DNA from: Bradyrhizobium sp. MOS002
Lineage (GTDB): Bacteria > Pseudomonadota > Alphaproteobacteria > Rhizobiales > Xanthobacteraceae
DNA length: 64,000 bases
Assembly (NCBI RefSeq): GCF_003020115.1
Contig: NZ_PYFX01000001.1
Location: 635,501-699,500, forward strand
Direction: 5' to 3'
Both the position numbers and the translations under genes were made by a program. This document shows, in pieces, positions 46,411 through 56,343 of the stretch. Within the stretch, counting starts at the first letter, position 1. Each line of letters begins with the position of its first letter. The notes below the pieces were generated by a model. That model did no database searches. It was given only the letters and a program-made list of their open reading frames with translations, and was not told the origin of the DNA.

Positions 46411-48951
46411 ATGGCCCGCATCGCGCATATTTCAGACATTCATTTCGGAAGCACCTTCGACGTCGATATCTGGAAGCGGGTTCGCACCGAAATCATCGGA
46501 TTCGGTCCCAGGACCATCATCGCGTCGGGGGATTTTGTCGACCACCCCGACCCCCTGCTTCTGCTCGCTGCCAAGAGCGAACTGGAGGATATCTGCAGGG
46601 AGTGCGGCCCGGGCACCGAGTTCTTCGTCGTGCCGGGAAACCACGACCTGCTCGACTTCGGCAACATCGTTCACCCTTTCAGCCGGAAATGGTTCGACCG
46701 CGTGATGTTTCACGAGACGGCCGACCTCCGAAGCAAGCTCCAGTCGGGGCTTTCCTTCAAGCTGGGGCTGAACAACGAAACCCTGCGCTGGACGAAGTTT
46801 CCGCGCCTGCGGCGAATGGAGCCGCGCAAATGGCTTTGGGTTGAGACCTGGACCGACAAATGCGACCGCCGCGTCCAGAGTTGCGATTACCGTCGCGCCC
46901 GCAGGCAATGGCCAACTCACAGCATTCATGACCAGACTCTGATCACGTGCCTCGACTCAAACAACCCGCTGCTTCGCCAATTCACCTTCGCGACCGGAGC
47001 GATCGGCGGAGGCCAGATCGACAGGATCGACGCATCCGACATCCTCGAGGCCTGCCCCTGTTGCGGGGCGCGCCGGAATGGCCCGGCGGGCAACAGCGGC
47101 AAGCTGCTGAAAATCGCCGTCCTGCATCATCACCCGATGCCGATCGCTCTCCGCGACAAGTCAGTGGTTCGCCGCGGAAAGGAAGCAAAGCTCGAACCTT
47201 TCCTGATCCTGAAGAACAGCGGGGACCTCATCCACGAGCTGCAACGTCAGAGATTCGACCTGATCCTGCACGGCCACAAGCATCTTCAGCAATTTGCCCG
47301 CGTCGAGCTGCGTGCCGACGATGCGAAAGGTCATCCCGTCCTCGTCCTGGCCGGCGGCAGCACCGCGAAGCAGGACGAGTCGCCGTCCGACAACACGCTT
47401 CGCAGCATCGAGACCGAACCCAACGGCCGGTTGACGATACAGACCTTTCTGGAGGGCGTCAGGCAGCCCGATCGGAAGTATCGCGAACCGATCGAAATGC
47501 TCAAGCGCCGCGCTTTTGCGCGCTCGGTCGAACGAACGATGATTTCCGCGGACGAATGGATCTCTGAACTGGAGATCGACGAGGTGGGTCACCTGCGCAG
47601 TCTCGACAAGACGTCGCAATTGAGGGTGCTGGACAACGCCATGGTGCTGCCGGGCATCGTTTCGCACGTCGCTCTGGCTTCTCACGATACGCGGCTGGAC
47701 GTCCAAGTGGAGGAAGGCAGCGACGCGGTCATCCTGTGCCGGCGCGACGACGACGAGAACAACTATGCCCTGGACGCCCCCGATCTTCCGGCAGACTGCT
47801 TCTATTGGGTGAACTTCCAGGAGCCGCTTCGCAACGGCTCACAGCCGCTCACCTTTGCTCTTCGCGAGGCCGCCGCCAACAGCATCGCAATGAGCCTCTG
47901 GGAGGTCGAGCAGCGGTCGCACGGTCAGGGCTACAGTTCGAGCAATCCCGATTACGGCTTCGAAGAGGTTGGTTCGCACATCAGCTATCCGGTCGCGAAA
48001 TTGACCATGCGGGTGACGTTTCCGCCGCAACTCGACGGCATTACGCCGAGGCCGCGCTGTCGTCGGCACCCCGCGATTCCGGATTTTCCACTCGAGTACC
48101 TGCCGGAATACCGTGCCAGGCGTGGACAGCCTTCAGTTCAGTATCTGTCCGATAACGAGCTGGCGAAAGAAGAAGCCCGGGAGCTGACCTACAAAACGGA
48201 AAGCCGGACCTGGGTCCTGGAGATCGATCATCCGATTCCGGGATGCACCTACAGCTTGCAATGGGGCGTGCCGGATCCCCGTGCGCACAAGAGGGTTTGC
48301 GCGCGCACCATCGCTTATCGAAAAATGCTCGCCCGCCTGGTCGATGGCTCCTGCGGACCAACCATCGTCGCGATGTGCCAGAACCGTTTCGACAAGCTGG
48401 CGCAAATTCTCATGGCGCGATTCAGGGTGGACTTCGACCAAGGCGAGCAGCAGACCGCTTTCCTGATGCTGTACGATTCGGACCAGATCCGTCTGCTGCC
48501 CGCGCTCACGAACGGGACCATACCGGCCGATAGAACGCACGGCGTGCCGCTCGGAGGTGGTGTCGCCGGGGCCGCATTTCTGCAGCGTCAAATCATCGCC
48601 TGGAAGAACGACCCGAAGAGCAAGTCCCTGATCAGGCCGGCATCGTCGGGCGCACTCAACTCGAAATGGGTGCTTGCGCTGCCGGTGTTTCACCAAGGAG
48701 GTCCCGATGCCGCGGGAGGGGAGCTCGATACCGAGCCGGGGGCCGTGCTTGGCGTCATTACGCTGGGCTCCGATAACGAAGCATCAAATATCAGCGATTG
48801 CGAACCCAATGAGACCGACGAGACCGACACAACCGGTGAGGAAATCGGGCAAGAGGCACAAAAGCTCGCCCAACAATGCGTTTTCGACATACTTCAGATC
48901 ATTGGACAGGCGGTTGGCCGGTCCCATCCCGTAGTTCCCACGGTTCCCTGA
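46411..48951 (+). CDS. Calcineurin-like metallophosphoesterase with probable C-terminal GAF domain
   Basis: An 846-residue soluble protein. Residues 1-320 form a calcineurin-like phosphoesterase: Asp9 and His11 in HISDIHFG, Asp41 in SGDFVDH, Asn77-His78 in GNHD, the HHH at 239-241 and His287/His289 in LHGHKH. A 100-residue insert between GNHD and HHH includes a CPCC motif (215-218). Residues about 340-640 are a beta-rich region I cannot assign. Residues about 640-795 look like a GAF domain (HGVPLGGGVAGAAFLQRQII, KWVLALPVF, AVLGVITLGSDNE), followed by an acidic Asp/Glu/Thr tail and a final helix. The combination suggests nucleotide-type signalling or nucleic-acid cleavage under ligand control. 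It starts after GGGAGGAACC and is flanked by copies of an acyl-CoA dehydrogenase segment. Confidence 0.82.
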   Translation: MARIAHISDIHFGSTFDVDIWKRVRTEIIGFGPRTIIASGDFVDHPDPLLLLAAKSELEDICRECGPGTEFFVVPGNHDLLDFGNIVHPFSRKWFDRVMFHETADLRSKLQSGLSFKLGLNNETLRWTKFPRLRRMEPRKWLWVETWTDKCDRRVQSCDYRRARRQWPTHSIHDQTLITCLDSNNPLLRQFTFATGAIGGGQIDRIDASDILEACPCCGARRNGPAGNSGKLLKIAVLHHHPMPIALRDKSVVRRGKEAKLEPFLILKNSGDLIHELQRQRFDLILHGHKHLQQFARVELRADDAKGHPVLVLAGGSTAKQDESPSDNTLRSIETEPNGRLTIQTFLEGVRQPDRKYREPIEMLKRRAFARSVERTMISADEWISELEIDEVGHLRSLDKTSQLRVLDNAMVLPGIVSHVALASHDTRLDVQVEEGSDAVILCRRDDDENNYALDAPDLPADCFYWVNFQEPLRNGSQPLTFALREAAANSIAMSLWEVEQRSHGQGYSSSNPDYGFEEVGSHISYPVAKLTMRVTFPPQLDGITPRPRCRRHPAIPDFPLEYLPEYRARRGQPSVQYLSDNELAKEEARELTYKTESRTWVLEIDHPIPGCTYSLQWGVPDPRAHKRVCARTIAYRKMLARLVDGSCGPTIVAMCQNRFDKLAQILMARFRVDFDQGEQQTAFLMLYDSDQIRLLPALTNGTIPADRTHGVPLGGGVAGAAFLQRQIIAWKNDPKSKSLIRPASSGALNSKWVLALPVFHQGGPDAAGGELDTEPGAVLGVITLGSDNEASNISDCEPNETDETDTTGEEIGQEAQKLAQQCVFDILQIIGQAVGRSHPVVPTVP

Positions 48952-49042
48952 TGGAGCGGGGAGCCTTGAAGGCAAGCGGCAGGTGGATTAGCTTTTTTAA
49001 CGATTGTGTTGTAAGAACAAACATCTAGACGGAGATTGCCAA

Positions 49043-49216
49043 ATGCGGATCGCAAACAATGTGGTCGTGCATAATCCCGAAACGAACCTCGGGAAAATCG
49101 ATGCCGATCGCTTGCGCTCGCATGGTTGGCCCGACGAGGTCGTGCAGCAGCAGCGCGAGCAATCGTCGCACGACGCCGCGACGCCTGCGCCCCTCCCTGT
49201 CACGAGCAGCGATTAA
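49043..49216 (+). CDS. 57-residue hypothetical protein
   Basis: A small polar protein: MRIANNVVVHNPETN, then GKIDADRLRSHGWPDEVVQQ and a Ser/Pro/Ala tail. GGAG stands 8 bp before the ATG. There is no signal peptide or recognised domain. It lies 91 bp after the phosphoesterase gene and inside the same pair of direct repeats. Confidence 0.5.
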   Translation: MRIANNVVVHNPETNLGKIDADRLRSHGWPDEVVQQQREQSSHDAATPAPLPVTSSD

Positions 49217-49315
49217 GCCTCCTGCGGGCGATAGCCCTTCGCCATCTTGATCCTCGTCATCGAATAGACCACCATCGCCTCCAGACCGCTTGCGACAAAA
49301 GCGGCGAGAAAGCGC

Positions 49316-50470
49316 ATGAATGTCACTGCCGCTTTGGGGCTGATCGAGCGAGCGCAAGCTATTGCGCCCCTGATTGCGCATGAGGCCGATGACATTGAGC
49401 GCGGACGAAAGCTCACTGCGCCCGTCGTCTCCGCGCTGATCGAGAACGGGCTCTATCGCGCGCTGCTGCCGCAAAGCCTCGGCGGCGTCGAAGCGCCGCC
49501 GGAAGCCTTCATGCAGATGCTGGAGGAGATCGCGAAAGCGGATGCCTCCACCGCCTGGTGCCTCGGTCAATGCACGGTCTGTGCGATGATCGCGGCCTCG
49601 CTCGACCACGACACCGCGCAGGAGATCTTCAACACGGCGCCGGGCATCCTCGCCTGGGGCGCGATCGGGCATGAGGCGCGCATCGTCGAGGGCGGCTATC
49701 GCGTCACGGCGCGCTGGGATTTCGCCTCGGGCTCGCGGCAGGCGAGCTGGCTCGGGGCGCATGTCCGCATCGTCGGCGAAGACGGCGCTCCGCGCAGGAA
49801 TGCCGACGGCTCGGCGGAGGTGCGCACCATCCTGTTTCCGGTCGCGAGCGCCGTGCTGCACGACGTCTGGCAGGCGATCGGGCTCGCCGGCACCGGCACC
49901 GATTCCTACGAGGTCGCCGACCTCTTCGTCCCCGAGCGCTTCACCGCGTTTCGTGACGTGCCGTCCGCGCTACGCGAGCAGGGTCCGCTCTACAGGATCG
50001 GCACCGGCCCGACGTTCAGCCTCGGCTTTGCCGCGGTCTCGCTCGGCGTGGCCCGCGCCACGCTGGATGCCGCAATCGCGCTGGCGCGCGGCAAGCATCA
50101 GTCGCTGGCGGCCAGCGCCATGCGCGACAACCAGGCGGTCCAGGGCCTGATCGGCCGCACCGAAGGCGACCTGCGGGCCGCGCGCGCCTATCTCTATGCG
50201 ACGGCAAGCGCGATGTGGCGCGATCTCTGCGCGACCGGCGCGTTCAGCGCTGCGCATCGGAGCTCAATTCGCCTCGCCGCGACCTGGACCATTCACCAGT
50301 CGGCACGCGTGGTCGACACCGCCTATCACATGGCCGGCGCCACCGCCGTATTCCGCAGCAATCCGTTCGAACGCCGCTTCCGCGACATGCACGCCATCGC
50401 CCAGCAGATCCAGGCGCGCGACACGCACTACGAGGATGTCGGTAAGATGATCCTTGCCGAATACCGATAG
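49316..50470 (+). CDS. Acyl-CoA dehydrogenase-fold flavoprotein (HsaA/DszC-like monooxygenase type)
   Basis: A 384-residue protein with the three-part acyl-CoA dehydrogenase fold: N-terminal helices (ALIENGLYRALLPQSLGGVE), the central beta domain (YRVTARWDFASGSRQASWLG) and C-terminal helices (VDTAYHMAGATAVFRSNPFE). The AWCLGQCTVCAMIAAS region and the C-terminal end are more like two-component flavin monooxygenases (HsaA, DszC) than beta-oxidation enzymes. The substrate is unknown. A broken copy of codons about 60-165 lies 3.4 kb upstream. Confidence 0.85.
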   Translation: MNVTAALGLIERAQAIAPLIAHEADDIERGRKLTAPVVSALIENGLYRALLPQSLGGVEAPPEAFMQMLEEIAKADASTAWCLGQCTVCAMIAASLDHDTAQEIFNTAPGILAWGAIGHEARIVEGGYRVTARWDFASGSRQASWLGAHVRIVGEDGAPRRNADGSAEVRTILFPVASAVLHDVWQAIGLAGTGTDSYEVADLFVPERFTAFRDVPSALREQGPLYRIGTGPTFSLGFAAVSLGVARATLDAAIALARGKHQSLAASAMRDNQAVQGLIGRTEGDLRAARAYLYATASAMWRDLCATGAFSAAHRSSIRLAATWTIHQSARVVDTAYHMAGATAVFRSNPFERRFRDMHAIAQQIQARDTHYEDVGKMILAEYR

Positions 50471-50667
50471 TCGCAAGCGAATGACGCCGCGGCGCTTTGT
50501 CTCTCGTGACGACGAACGGCCGGGTCTGCCCATGCGTTCACTGCATCGAGTCATGCAAACGGGCTGTAGCGATTTCCGTGGAAACACGGGGGCTCGGCCG
50601 CCTTGTTGTTAAGCAATTTCTGGGACCGTTTCGCAAAGCAAGTTTTGGAAATGCCTGGGAATTTCAG

Positions 50668-52632
50668 ATGTTCAAACTCAAGTCGATTGCGGCCCGCCTG
50701 GTTCTCGCCATCGCGCTCACCGTCGCAGTGGCGTGCGCCATCCTCTCCGGCTTTTCGATCACCCAGCAGCGGGCACTGACGCGGATGGCGCTCGATCAGC
50801 AGCTCAAACTGCAATATGAGAGCGTGATCGCGGCGATCGACTACGAGGGGCGTTCGGCGCTGGCGGTCTCGTCCGTCATTGCGGCGCTGCCGCCGGTCGG
50901 CGACGCCATTGCCAGGGGCGACCGTGACAGCCTGACCACCCTGCTCGGCGATGCCAACAAGGCGCTGAAGGCGCAGGGCATCCCGCTGATCACCTTCCAG
51001 GTTCCGCCGGCGATCTCGTTCTTCCGCGTCCACACGCCCAAGTCCTTCGGCGACGACGTCTCCGGGCGCCGCGCCACCGTGGTCGAGGCGCTCAAGACCG
51101 GCCGCCAGATCGTCGGCGTCGAGCCGGGCCGCGAGGCGCTCGGCATTTTTGGCATGACGCCCATCGTACGCGACGGCAAGAACCTCGCCAACGTCGACGT
51201 CGGCGCCGCCTTCGGCAAGGAATTCGTCGAACGCGCCAAGAAGCGCTTCGGGATCGACCTCGCGGTCTATTCCGTCGACGGCAAGAATCTGAACAAGCTA
51301 TCCTCGACCTTCGGCGAGAACGCGGTCGCAAAGCCAGACGAATTGAAAGCCGCGATCGACGGCGCGCCGCTGCTGCGCGAGGCCGAGCTCGACGGTCATC
51401 CGGTTGCGGTCTATGCCGGGCCGATCAAGAACTATGCCGGCGCGCCGGTCGGCGTGGTCGAGATCATCAAGGATACGACGGAATACGAGGCCGCCTTCGC
51501 GACCGCAGAGCGCCATCTGATCCTCGGCACGGTGGCGATCCTCGCCGCCGCCATCCTGCTGGCATTCCTGCTCGGACGCGGGCTGTCGCGGCCGCTCACC
51601 GCGATCACAGCCGTGATGAACCGTCTGTCGAGCGGCGATACAAGCGTCACCATTCCCGGCAGCGAACGCCGCGACGAGCTCGGCACCATGGCCAAGTCGG
51701 TCGACGTGTTCCGCCGCAACATGCTCGAATCCGTCGCGATGCGCGAGGCACAGGAGGCCGACAAAGCCAAAGCGGAGGTCGAGAAGCAGGTGCTGCAGCG
51801 CCGGATGGCAGATCGTTTCGAGGCTGACGTCAAGGGCGTGGTCGCAGCGGTCGCCAAGGCGACCGAGGGCATGCAGAGCGTCGCCGGCGAGATCACGTCC
51901 AGCGTCAACGGCACCTCGCAGCGCGCCTCCGCGGCGGCAACCGCCTCCGAAGAAGCCTCGACCAGCGTCAACGCGGTCGCGGCCGCGACCGAGGAATTGG
52001 CCTCGTCCGTCAACGAGATCGGCCGTCAAGTCACCCATTCCAGTCAGGTCGCCAGCGGCGCGGTCGTGAAGGCCGCGGAGACGACGGAGATGGTCACGAG
52101 CCTTGCGACGGCTGCCGAGCGCATCGGCGACGTGTTGCGTCTCATCAGCGAGATCGCGAGCCAGACCAATTTGCTTGCGCTCAATGCCACGATCGAGGCC
52201 GCGCGCGCCGGCGAGGCCGGTCGCGGCTTTGCGGTGGTTGCGTCCGAAGTGAAGGGGCTCGCCAGCCAGACCGCAAAAGCCACCGACGAGATCGCAAGCC
52301 AGGTCACCGCGATCCAAGCCGCCACCGGCAATTGCGTCACGGCAATCTCCGGCATCAGCGACACCATCCGCGAGATCAGCGGCATCGCAACTACCATTGC
52401 CGCCGCAGTCGAAGAGCAGGGCTCGGCGACGCGCGAGATCGCCCGCAGCGTGCAGCAGGCCTCCGCCGGCACCACCGACGTCTCCGCCAATGTCGCCGGC
52501 GCAAGCCAGGCGGCGGACCAATCGCGGGCGCTGGCCGGGAATGTGATGGTGGCTTCGGGCGAGCTTGGCCAGCACGCGTCGGCGCTGATGAAGAGCGTGG
52601 ACACGTTTTTGGCGGGGCTGCGGGCTGCGTAG
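50668..52632 (+). CDS. Methyl-accepting chemotaxis protein
   Basis: A 654-residue chemoreceptor: TM1 ([20 protein letters not shown]), a periplasmic sensor of about 270 residues with a Cache-type look ([20 protein letters not shown] near its end), TM2 ([20 protein letters not shown]), HAMP ([19 protein letters not shown]) and a signalling domain whose hairpin tip is [20 protein letters not shown] with [16 protein letters not shown]. It couples to CheA/CheW encoded elsewhere. The ATG at 50668 puts TM1 at the N-terminus. Confidence 0.92.
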   Translation: MFKLKSIAARLVLAIALTVAVACAILSGFSITQQRALTRMALDQQLKLQYESVIAAIDYEGRSALAVSSVIAALPPVGDAIARGDRDSLTTLLGDANKALKAQGIPLITFQVPPAISFFRVHTPKSFGDDVSGRRATVVEALKTGRQIVGVEPGREALGIFGMTPIVRDGKNLANVDVGAAFGKEFVERAKKRFGIDLAVYSVDGKNLNKLSSTFGENAVAKPDELKAAIDGAPLLREAELDGHPVAVYAGPIKNYAGAPVGVVEIIKDTTEYEAAFATAERHLILGTVAILAAAILLAFLLGRGLSRPLTAITAVMNRLSSGDTSVTIPGSERRDELGTMAKSVDVFRRNMLESVAMREAQEADKAKAEVEKQVLQRRMADRFEADVKGVVAAVAKATEGMQSVAGEITSSVNGTSQRASAAATASEEASTSVNAVAAATEELASSVNEIGRQVTHSSQVASGAVVKAAETTEMVTSLATAAERIGDVLRLISEIASQTNLLALNATIEAARAGEAGRGFAVVASEVKGLASQTAKATDEIASQVTAIQAATGNCVTAISGISDTIREISGIATTIAAAVEEQGSATREIARSVQQASAGTTDVSANVAGASQAADQSRALAGNVMVASGELGQHASALMKSVDTFLAGLRAA

Positions 52633-52670
52633 AGGGAAGAGCTTGAGCGCAACCGTCGCCACGCTGAGTG

Positions 52671-52708
52671 CGCTCCCTCGCCCCGCCTGCGGGGAGAGGT
52701 AAGAGGGC
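52671..52708. repeat. Short palindromic repeat remnant
   Basis: CCCTCGCCCCGCCTGCGGGG followed by AGAGGTAAGAGGG resembles one end of the repeats at 21948 and 28129. It lies between the convergent chemoreceptor and GGDEF-EAL genes. Confidence 0.6.
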
Positions 52709-52728
52709 AGCCCCGCTCCAGCGACCGA

Positions 52729-55011
52729 TCACGCCACCAGCGCGGCGTTTTCCTCGTCCCCGTCGATGCCGCGCTGCGCCGCCAGCAGGCTGATGATCTC
52801 CGCATTCGGCCGGGCCTTGCTGAACAGAAAGCCCTGGCCCTCGTCGCAGCCTTCGGCCCGAAGGCAGCTCAGCTCGGCTTCGGTCTCGACGCCCTCGGCG
52901 GTGATGGTGACGCCGAGGCCTTTGCCGAGGCTGACGATGGAGCGAATGATCGCCTGGGCCTCGCGATTGGCGCCGAGATCGCGCACGAAGGACTGGTCGA
53001 TCTTGATCTTGTCGAACGGGAAGCTGCGCAGATAGCTCAGGCTGGAATAGCCGGTGCCGAAATCGTCCATCGAGATGCGCACGCCGAGCGCGCGCAACGC
53101 GTGCAACGTCGCCAGCACCTGGGCGCTCTTCTCCAGCAGCAGCGTCTCCGTGATCTCGAGCTCGAGCCGCCGCGGCGGCAGGCCGGAATGCTTCAGCGCA
53201 TCCGTCACCACCGAAAGCAGATTGCCGCTGCGGAACTGGAGCGGCGACAGGTTGACGGCGACGCGGACGTCGTCCGGCCAGGTCGCGGCATCGTGACAGG
53301 CCCGGCGCAGCATCAGGCCGCCGAGCGGATTGATCAGCCCGGTTTCTTCCGCGACCGGAATGAACTCGGCCGGCGAGATCATGCCGCGCTCGGCATGCGG
53401 CCAGCGCACCAGCGCCTCGAAGCCGGTGATGCGGCCGCTCTGGAGGTCGATCAGCGGCTGGTAGTACGGCCGCAGCACGTCGTTCTGGATCGCGTCGCGC
53501 AGCTCGACCTCGATCTTGCGGCGGGTCTGCGCTCTCGCATCGAGCGCCGCCTCGAAGAACGCGAACGAGCCGCGCGCATCCAGCTTGGCGCGCGACAGCG
53601 CCATGTCGGCGCTCTTGAGCAACTTTTCGGAATCGTCGCCGTCGCCCGGCGCCATCGCGATGCCGATGGAGGCGCCGATCACCACGGAATGGCCGTCGAG
53701 CAGATAGGGATCGGCGATGGCTTCCAGCAGGCGCTTGGCCAGCAGCACCGCATCCTCGGGACGCGTCAGGCCGCTCTGCACGATTGCGAACTCGTCCGAG
53801 TTCAGCCGTGCCAGCGCGTCCTCCTCGCGCAAGGTCGAACGCAGCCGCTTGCCGACGCCACGCAGCAGCTTGTCGCCGACCGCGTGACCCAGCGTGTCGT
53901 TGACCGCCTTGAAATTGTCGAGCCCCAGCATCAGCAAGGCCACCTTGTCGGTGCTGCGCCTCGTATGCAGCAGCATCTCGTCGACCTGCTGGCGCAGCAG
54001 ATTGCGGTTCGGCAGACCGGTCAGCCCGTCATGCTGGGCCATGAAGGCGAGCCGCGCCTCGGCGCGCTTGCGCTCGGTGATGTCCATCAGCGCGAGCAGC
54101 ACCGCGGGCCGCTCGGCATAAGTCAGTTCGCGCGAATAGATCGCAAGGTCGATCAGGGCGCCGTCGGCCTTGACGTGCTTCCAGGTGCGTCCAGCCTGCT
54201 CCTCTCCGGCCGAATCGGCGGTCCAGGGCGGCTCACTGTCGAAGGCCTGAAGGGAACGGATCGTCAGCTGCTCGAACTCCGTGCGGCTGTAGCCGTAATG
54301 GGCGACCGCGGCATCGTTGACGCCGAGGATGCGCTCGTCGTCGAGTGCGCAGACGATCATGGGGACGGGATTGCCGTCGAACAGCAGGCGGAACGAGGCC
54401 TCGCGCTGCTTCAACTCGGTGATGTCGACGCGCAGGCCGACGACGCCGCCGTCGTCGGTCAGCCGCTCTTCGATCAGGATGACGCGGCCGTCCGCCAGCT
54501 TCTGCTCGTGGCGCGCGCCGGGCTGATAGAGCCTTCGCAGCCGCTCGGCGATCCATTCTTCCTCGTGGCCGGCCGCCTCGGGATAGTCGCCGCGGGCGAC
54601 GCCGATGCGCAGCGTGTCCTCGAGGCGCGCGCCTTCCTCGAACAGATCGGCGGTCTTGCTGTAGATCTCCGCATATTGCTTGTTCCAGAGGACATAGCGG
54701 CCCTCGGCATCGAGAAACACGATGCCTTGCGGCAGGATATCGATGGCCTGGCGCAGGCGCTCATGGGATTTGCGCGCGTCCGCGATCGCCGCCTCGGCAC
54801 GGCTGCGCAGACCTTCGTCGCGTTCGGACGGAGGATGAGGGGCGCGCGCAAAGCGCGGCTTGCGCGGGTGCAGGCCGGACCTGCCGAACACGCTTCCCTT
54901 TCGCTTTTTTGGTCTTCGAAACCCCAAACTCAACTTCACTCGTCCCAGTCGCACCCAGCGACCGCAACTCTTGGGGCAAGTGTCTGAAAGAAAGGTAATC
55001 TTGGGTAGCAT
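52729..55011 (-). CDS. PAS-PAS-GGDEF-EAL protein, probably a c-di-GMP phosphodiesterase
   Basis: A 760-residue cytoplasmic protein: a basic leader, two PAS-type sensor domains (about 85-315), a GGDEF domain (about 320-475) and an EAL domain (about 490-740). The GGDEF motif is degraded to RLNSDEF, so cyclase activity is unlikely. The EAL side is complete: FEALVRW, VAVNLSPLQF, ELEITETLL, MDDFGTGYSSL, KIKIDQSFV and AEGVET. It should hydrolyse c-di-GMP, with the dead GGDEF perhaps sensing GTP. An in-frame GTG at 55026 is an alternative start. It faces the chemoreceptor gene, suggesting a motility-related role. Confidence 0.9.
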   Translation of the reverse strand: MLPKITFLSDTCPKSCGRWVRLGRVKLSLGFRRPKKRKGSVFGRSGLHPRKPRFARAPHPPSERDEGLRSRAEAAIADARKSHERLRQAIDILPQGIVFLDAEGRYVLWNKQYAEIYSKTADLFEEGARLEDTLRIGVARGDYPEAAGHEEEWIAERLRRLYQPGARHEQKLADGRVILIEERLTDDGGVVGLRVDITELKQREASFRLLFDGNPVPMIVCALDDERILGVNDAAVAHYGYSRTEFEQLTIRSLQAFDSEPPWTADSAGEEQAGRTWKHVKADGALIDLAIYSRELTYAERPAVLLALMDITERKRAEARLAFMAQHDGLTGLPNRNLLRQQVDEMLLHTRRSTDKVALLMLGLDNFKAVNDTLGHAVGDKLLRGVGKRLRSTLREEDALARLNSDEFAIVQSGLTRPEDAVLLAKRLLEAIADPYLLDGHSVVIGASIGIAMAPGDGDDSEKLLKSADMALSRAKLDARGSFAFFEAALDARAQTRRKIEVELRDAIQNDVLRPYYQPLIDLQSGRITGFEALVRWPHAERGMISPAEFIPVAEETGLINPLGGLMLRRACHDAATWPDDVRVAVNLSPLQFRSGNLLSVVTDALKHSGLPPRRLELEITETLLLEKSAQVLATLHALRALGVRISMDDFGTGYSSLSYLRSFPFDKIKIDQSFVRDLGANREAQAIIRSIVSLGKGLGVTITAEGVETEAELSCLRAEGCDEGQGFLFSKARPNAEIISLLAAQRGIDGDEENAALVA

Positions 55012-55361
55012 GGCGATGGGACGCACGGTCTGGCAGCCTCGAAAAAACAGCCGTCATTGCCCGTTTGCGAGGCGCGGCAGCGCCGATGGGCGCTCCAGGC
55101 GCGCCGCGTCGTCGTCATCGGAGAATGAGATGGCGCAAAATTGCGCGCTGCCTTGAATCATTTCCGGGATCCCGCGCGATTGCATGCAGAAGGGGGTGAG
55201 TACGCGTGCCGCGCACGAATTTTGTTCAATGCATGAGAGGGTTATTGCATCGTTAAAAATCGGCCGGCCGACGCACTGGGAACTGCGACTTCGAGACGAT
55301 ATTTTGGCCCGAGGACAGTTTCTTAACCGTGGCGCGGTGTTGGGGTTATAAGGTTGTCAGC
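55012..55361. other. 350-bp intergenic region between divergent genes
   Basis: No gene is supported. It must hold the promoters of the GGDEF-EAL gene (minus) and mepA (plus). A short inverted repeat (ATGCA ... TGCAT, around 55232-55254) and AT-richer stretches near 55240-55260 and 55300-55325 are the only features seen; no clear promoter could be assigned. Confidence 0.4.
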
Positions 55362-56306
55362 ATGAGTCCCCGCCGCCTCGCCCCTCTCCTGCTCGTCATG
55401 ACCCTCCTGGCGGCCGGCGACGCGCCGGCTCAGGACAAGGGCAGCGTCAACCCAAAGCCGCTGCCGCCGCTCGCCAACCCGAACGATCCCACTATTGGCG
55501 CCAAGGAGCTATTCGCGCGAAAGCTGCTGCCGTCGAAGGGACCGGCGCACGTCGTCGGCTCCTATGTGAAGGGCTGCATCGGGGGCGCCGAGCAGATGCC
55601 GCTCAACGGCGACAATTGGCAGGTGATGCGGCTGTCGCGCAATCGCAGCTACGGCCACCCTGAGATGATCGCGCTGATCAAGCGGCTTGCGGCCAGGGCG
55701 CACAAGGATTCGGGATGGCCGGGCATCCTGGTCGGCGACATCGCCCAGCCGCGTGGCGGGCCGGCGCTGTCCGGCCATGCCAGCCACCAGATCGGCCTCG
55801 ATGCCGACATCTGGCTGACGCCGATGCCGGACCATCGCTTGTCGCGCGAGGAGCGCGAGGACATGTCGGCGGTGATGATGGTGCGCCCGGACCGGCTCGA
55901 CATCGACCCAAAGGTGTTCACGCCGGGCCATGTGCTGGTGCTGCGCGACGCGGCGCAGGAGCCGGCGGTGCAGCGCATCTTCGTCAATGCCGCGATCAAG
56001 AAGGCGCTGTGCCGCGAGGCCAAGGGCGACCGTTCCTGGCTGTCGAAGATCCGGCCGTGGTGGGGCCACGACTATCACTTCCACATCCGCATGCACTGCC
56101 CGGCGGGCGCGAGCGACTGCGAGGGCCAGCCGTCGCAATCCGAGGACGAAGGCTGCAAGCCCTCCGATCTCGCCTATTGGTTCAGCGACGGCGTGCTGCA
56201 CCCCAAACCCCCGCCGGAGCCCCCGAAGCCGAAACCGCCGATGACGCTGGCCCAGATGCCGGCGGCGTGCAAGGCCGTGCTGCACGCGGGCGACGCGAAG
56301 CGGTAA
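55362..56306 (+). CDS. mepA: Penicillin-insensitive murein endopeptidase (M74)
   Basis: A 314-residue exported zinc peptidase that cuts the D-Ala-meso-DAP crosslink of peptidoglycan. A signal peptide (RRLAPLLLVMTLLAAG, cleavage near APAQD) precedes the catalytic domain. MepA landmarks are ALSGHASHQIGLDADIWLTP (zinc His and Asp) and WWGHDYHFHIRMHCP (the HFH motif). The end is a Pro/Lys-rich tail. The ATG at 55362 is placed directly before the signal peptide. Confidence 0.93.
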   Translation: MSPRRLAPLLLVMTLLAAGDAPAQDKGSVNPKPLPPLANPNDPTIGAKELFARKLLPSKGPAHVVGSYVKGCIGGAEQMPLNGDNWQVMRLSRNRSYGHPEMIALIKRLAARAHKDSGWPGILVGDIAQPRGGPALSGHASHQIGLDADIWLTPMPDHRLSREEREDMSAVMMVRPDRLDIDPKVFTPGHVLVLRDAAQEPAVQRIFVNAAIKKALCREAKGDRSWLSKIRPWWGHDYHFHIRMHCPAGASDCEGQPSQSEDEGCKPSDLAYWFSDGVLHPKPPPEPPKPKPPMTLAQMPAACKAVLHAGDAKR

Positions 56307-56343
56307 AGCTCTCGTCCACTCGCTGCCAGCCTCACACTCAGCC

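Noticed and set aside
49004..49042. Earlier start (TTG) for the 57-residue gene at 49043
   Set aside because: The ATG at 49043 has GGAG at proper spacing, while the TTG has none.
49213..49317. A 34-codon minus-strand frame with a hydrophobic stretch (FLAAFVASGLEAMVVYSM)
   Set aside because: It has a plausible membrane segment but is too short, with no clear ribosome site or known relative; possibly a remnant.
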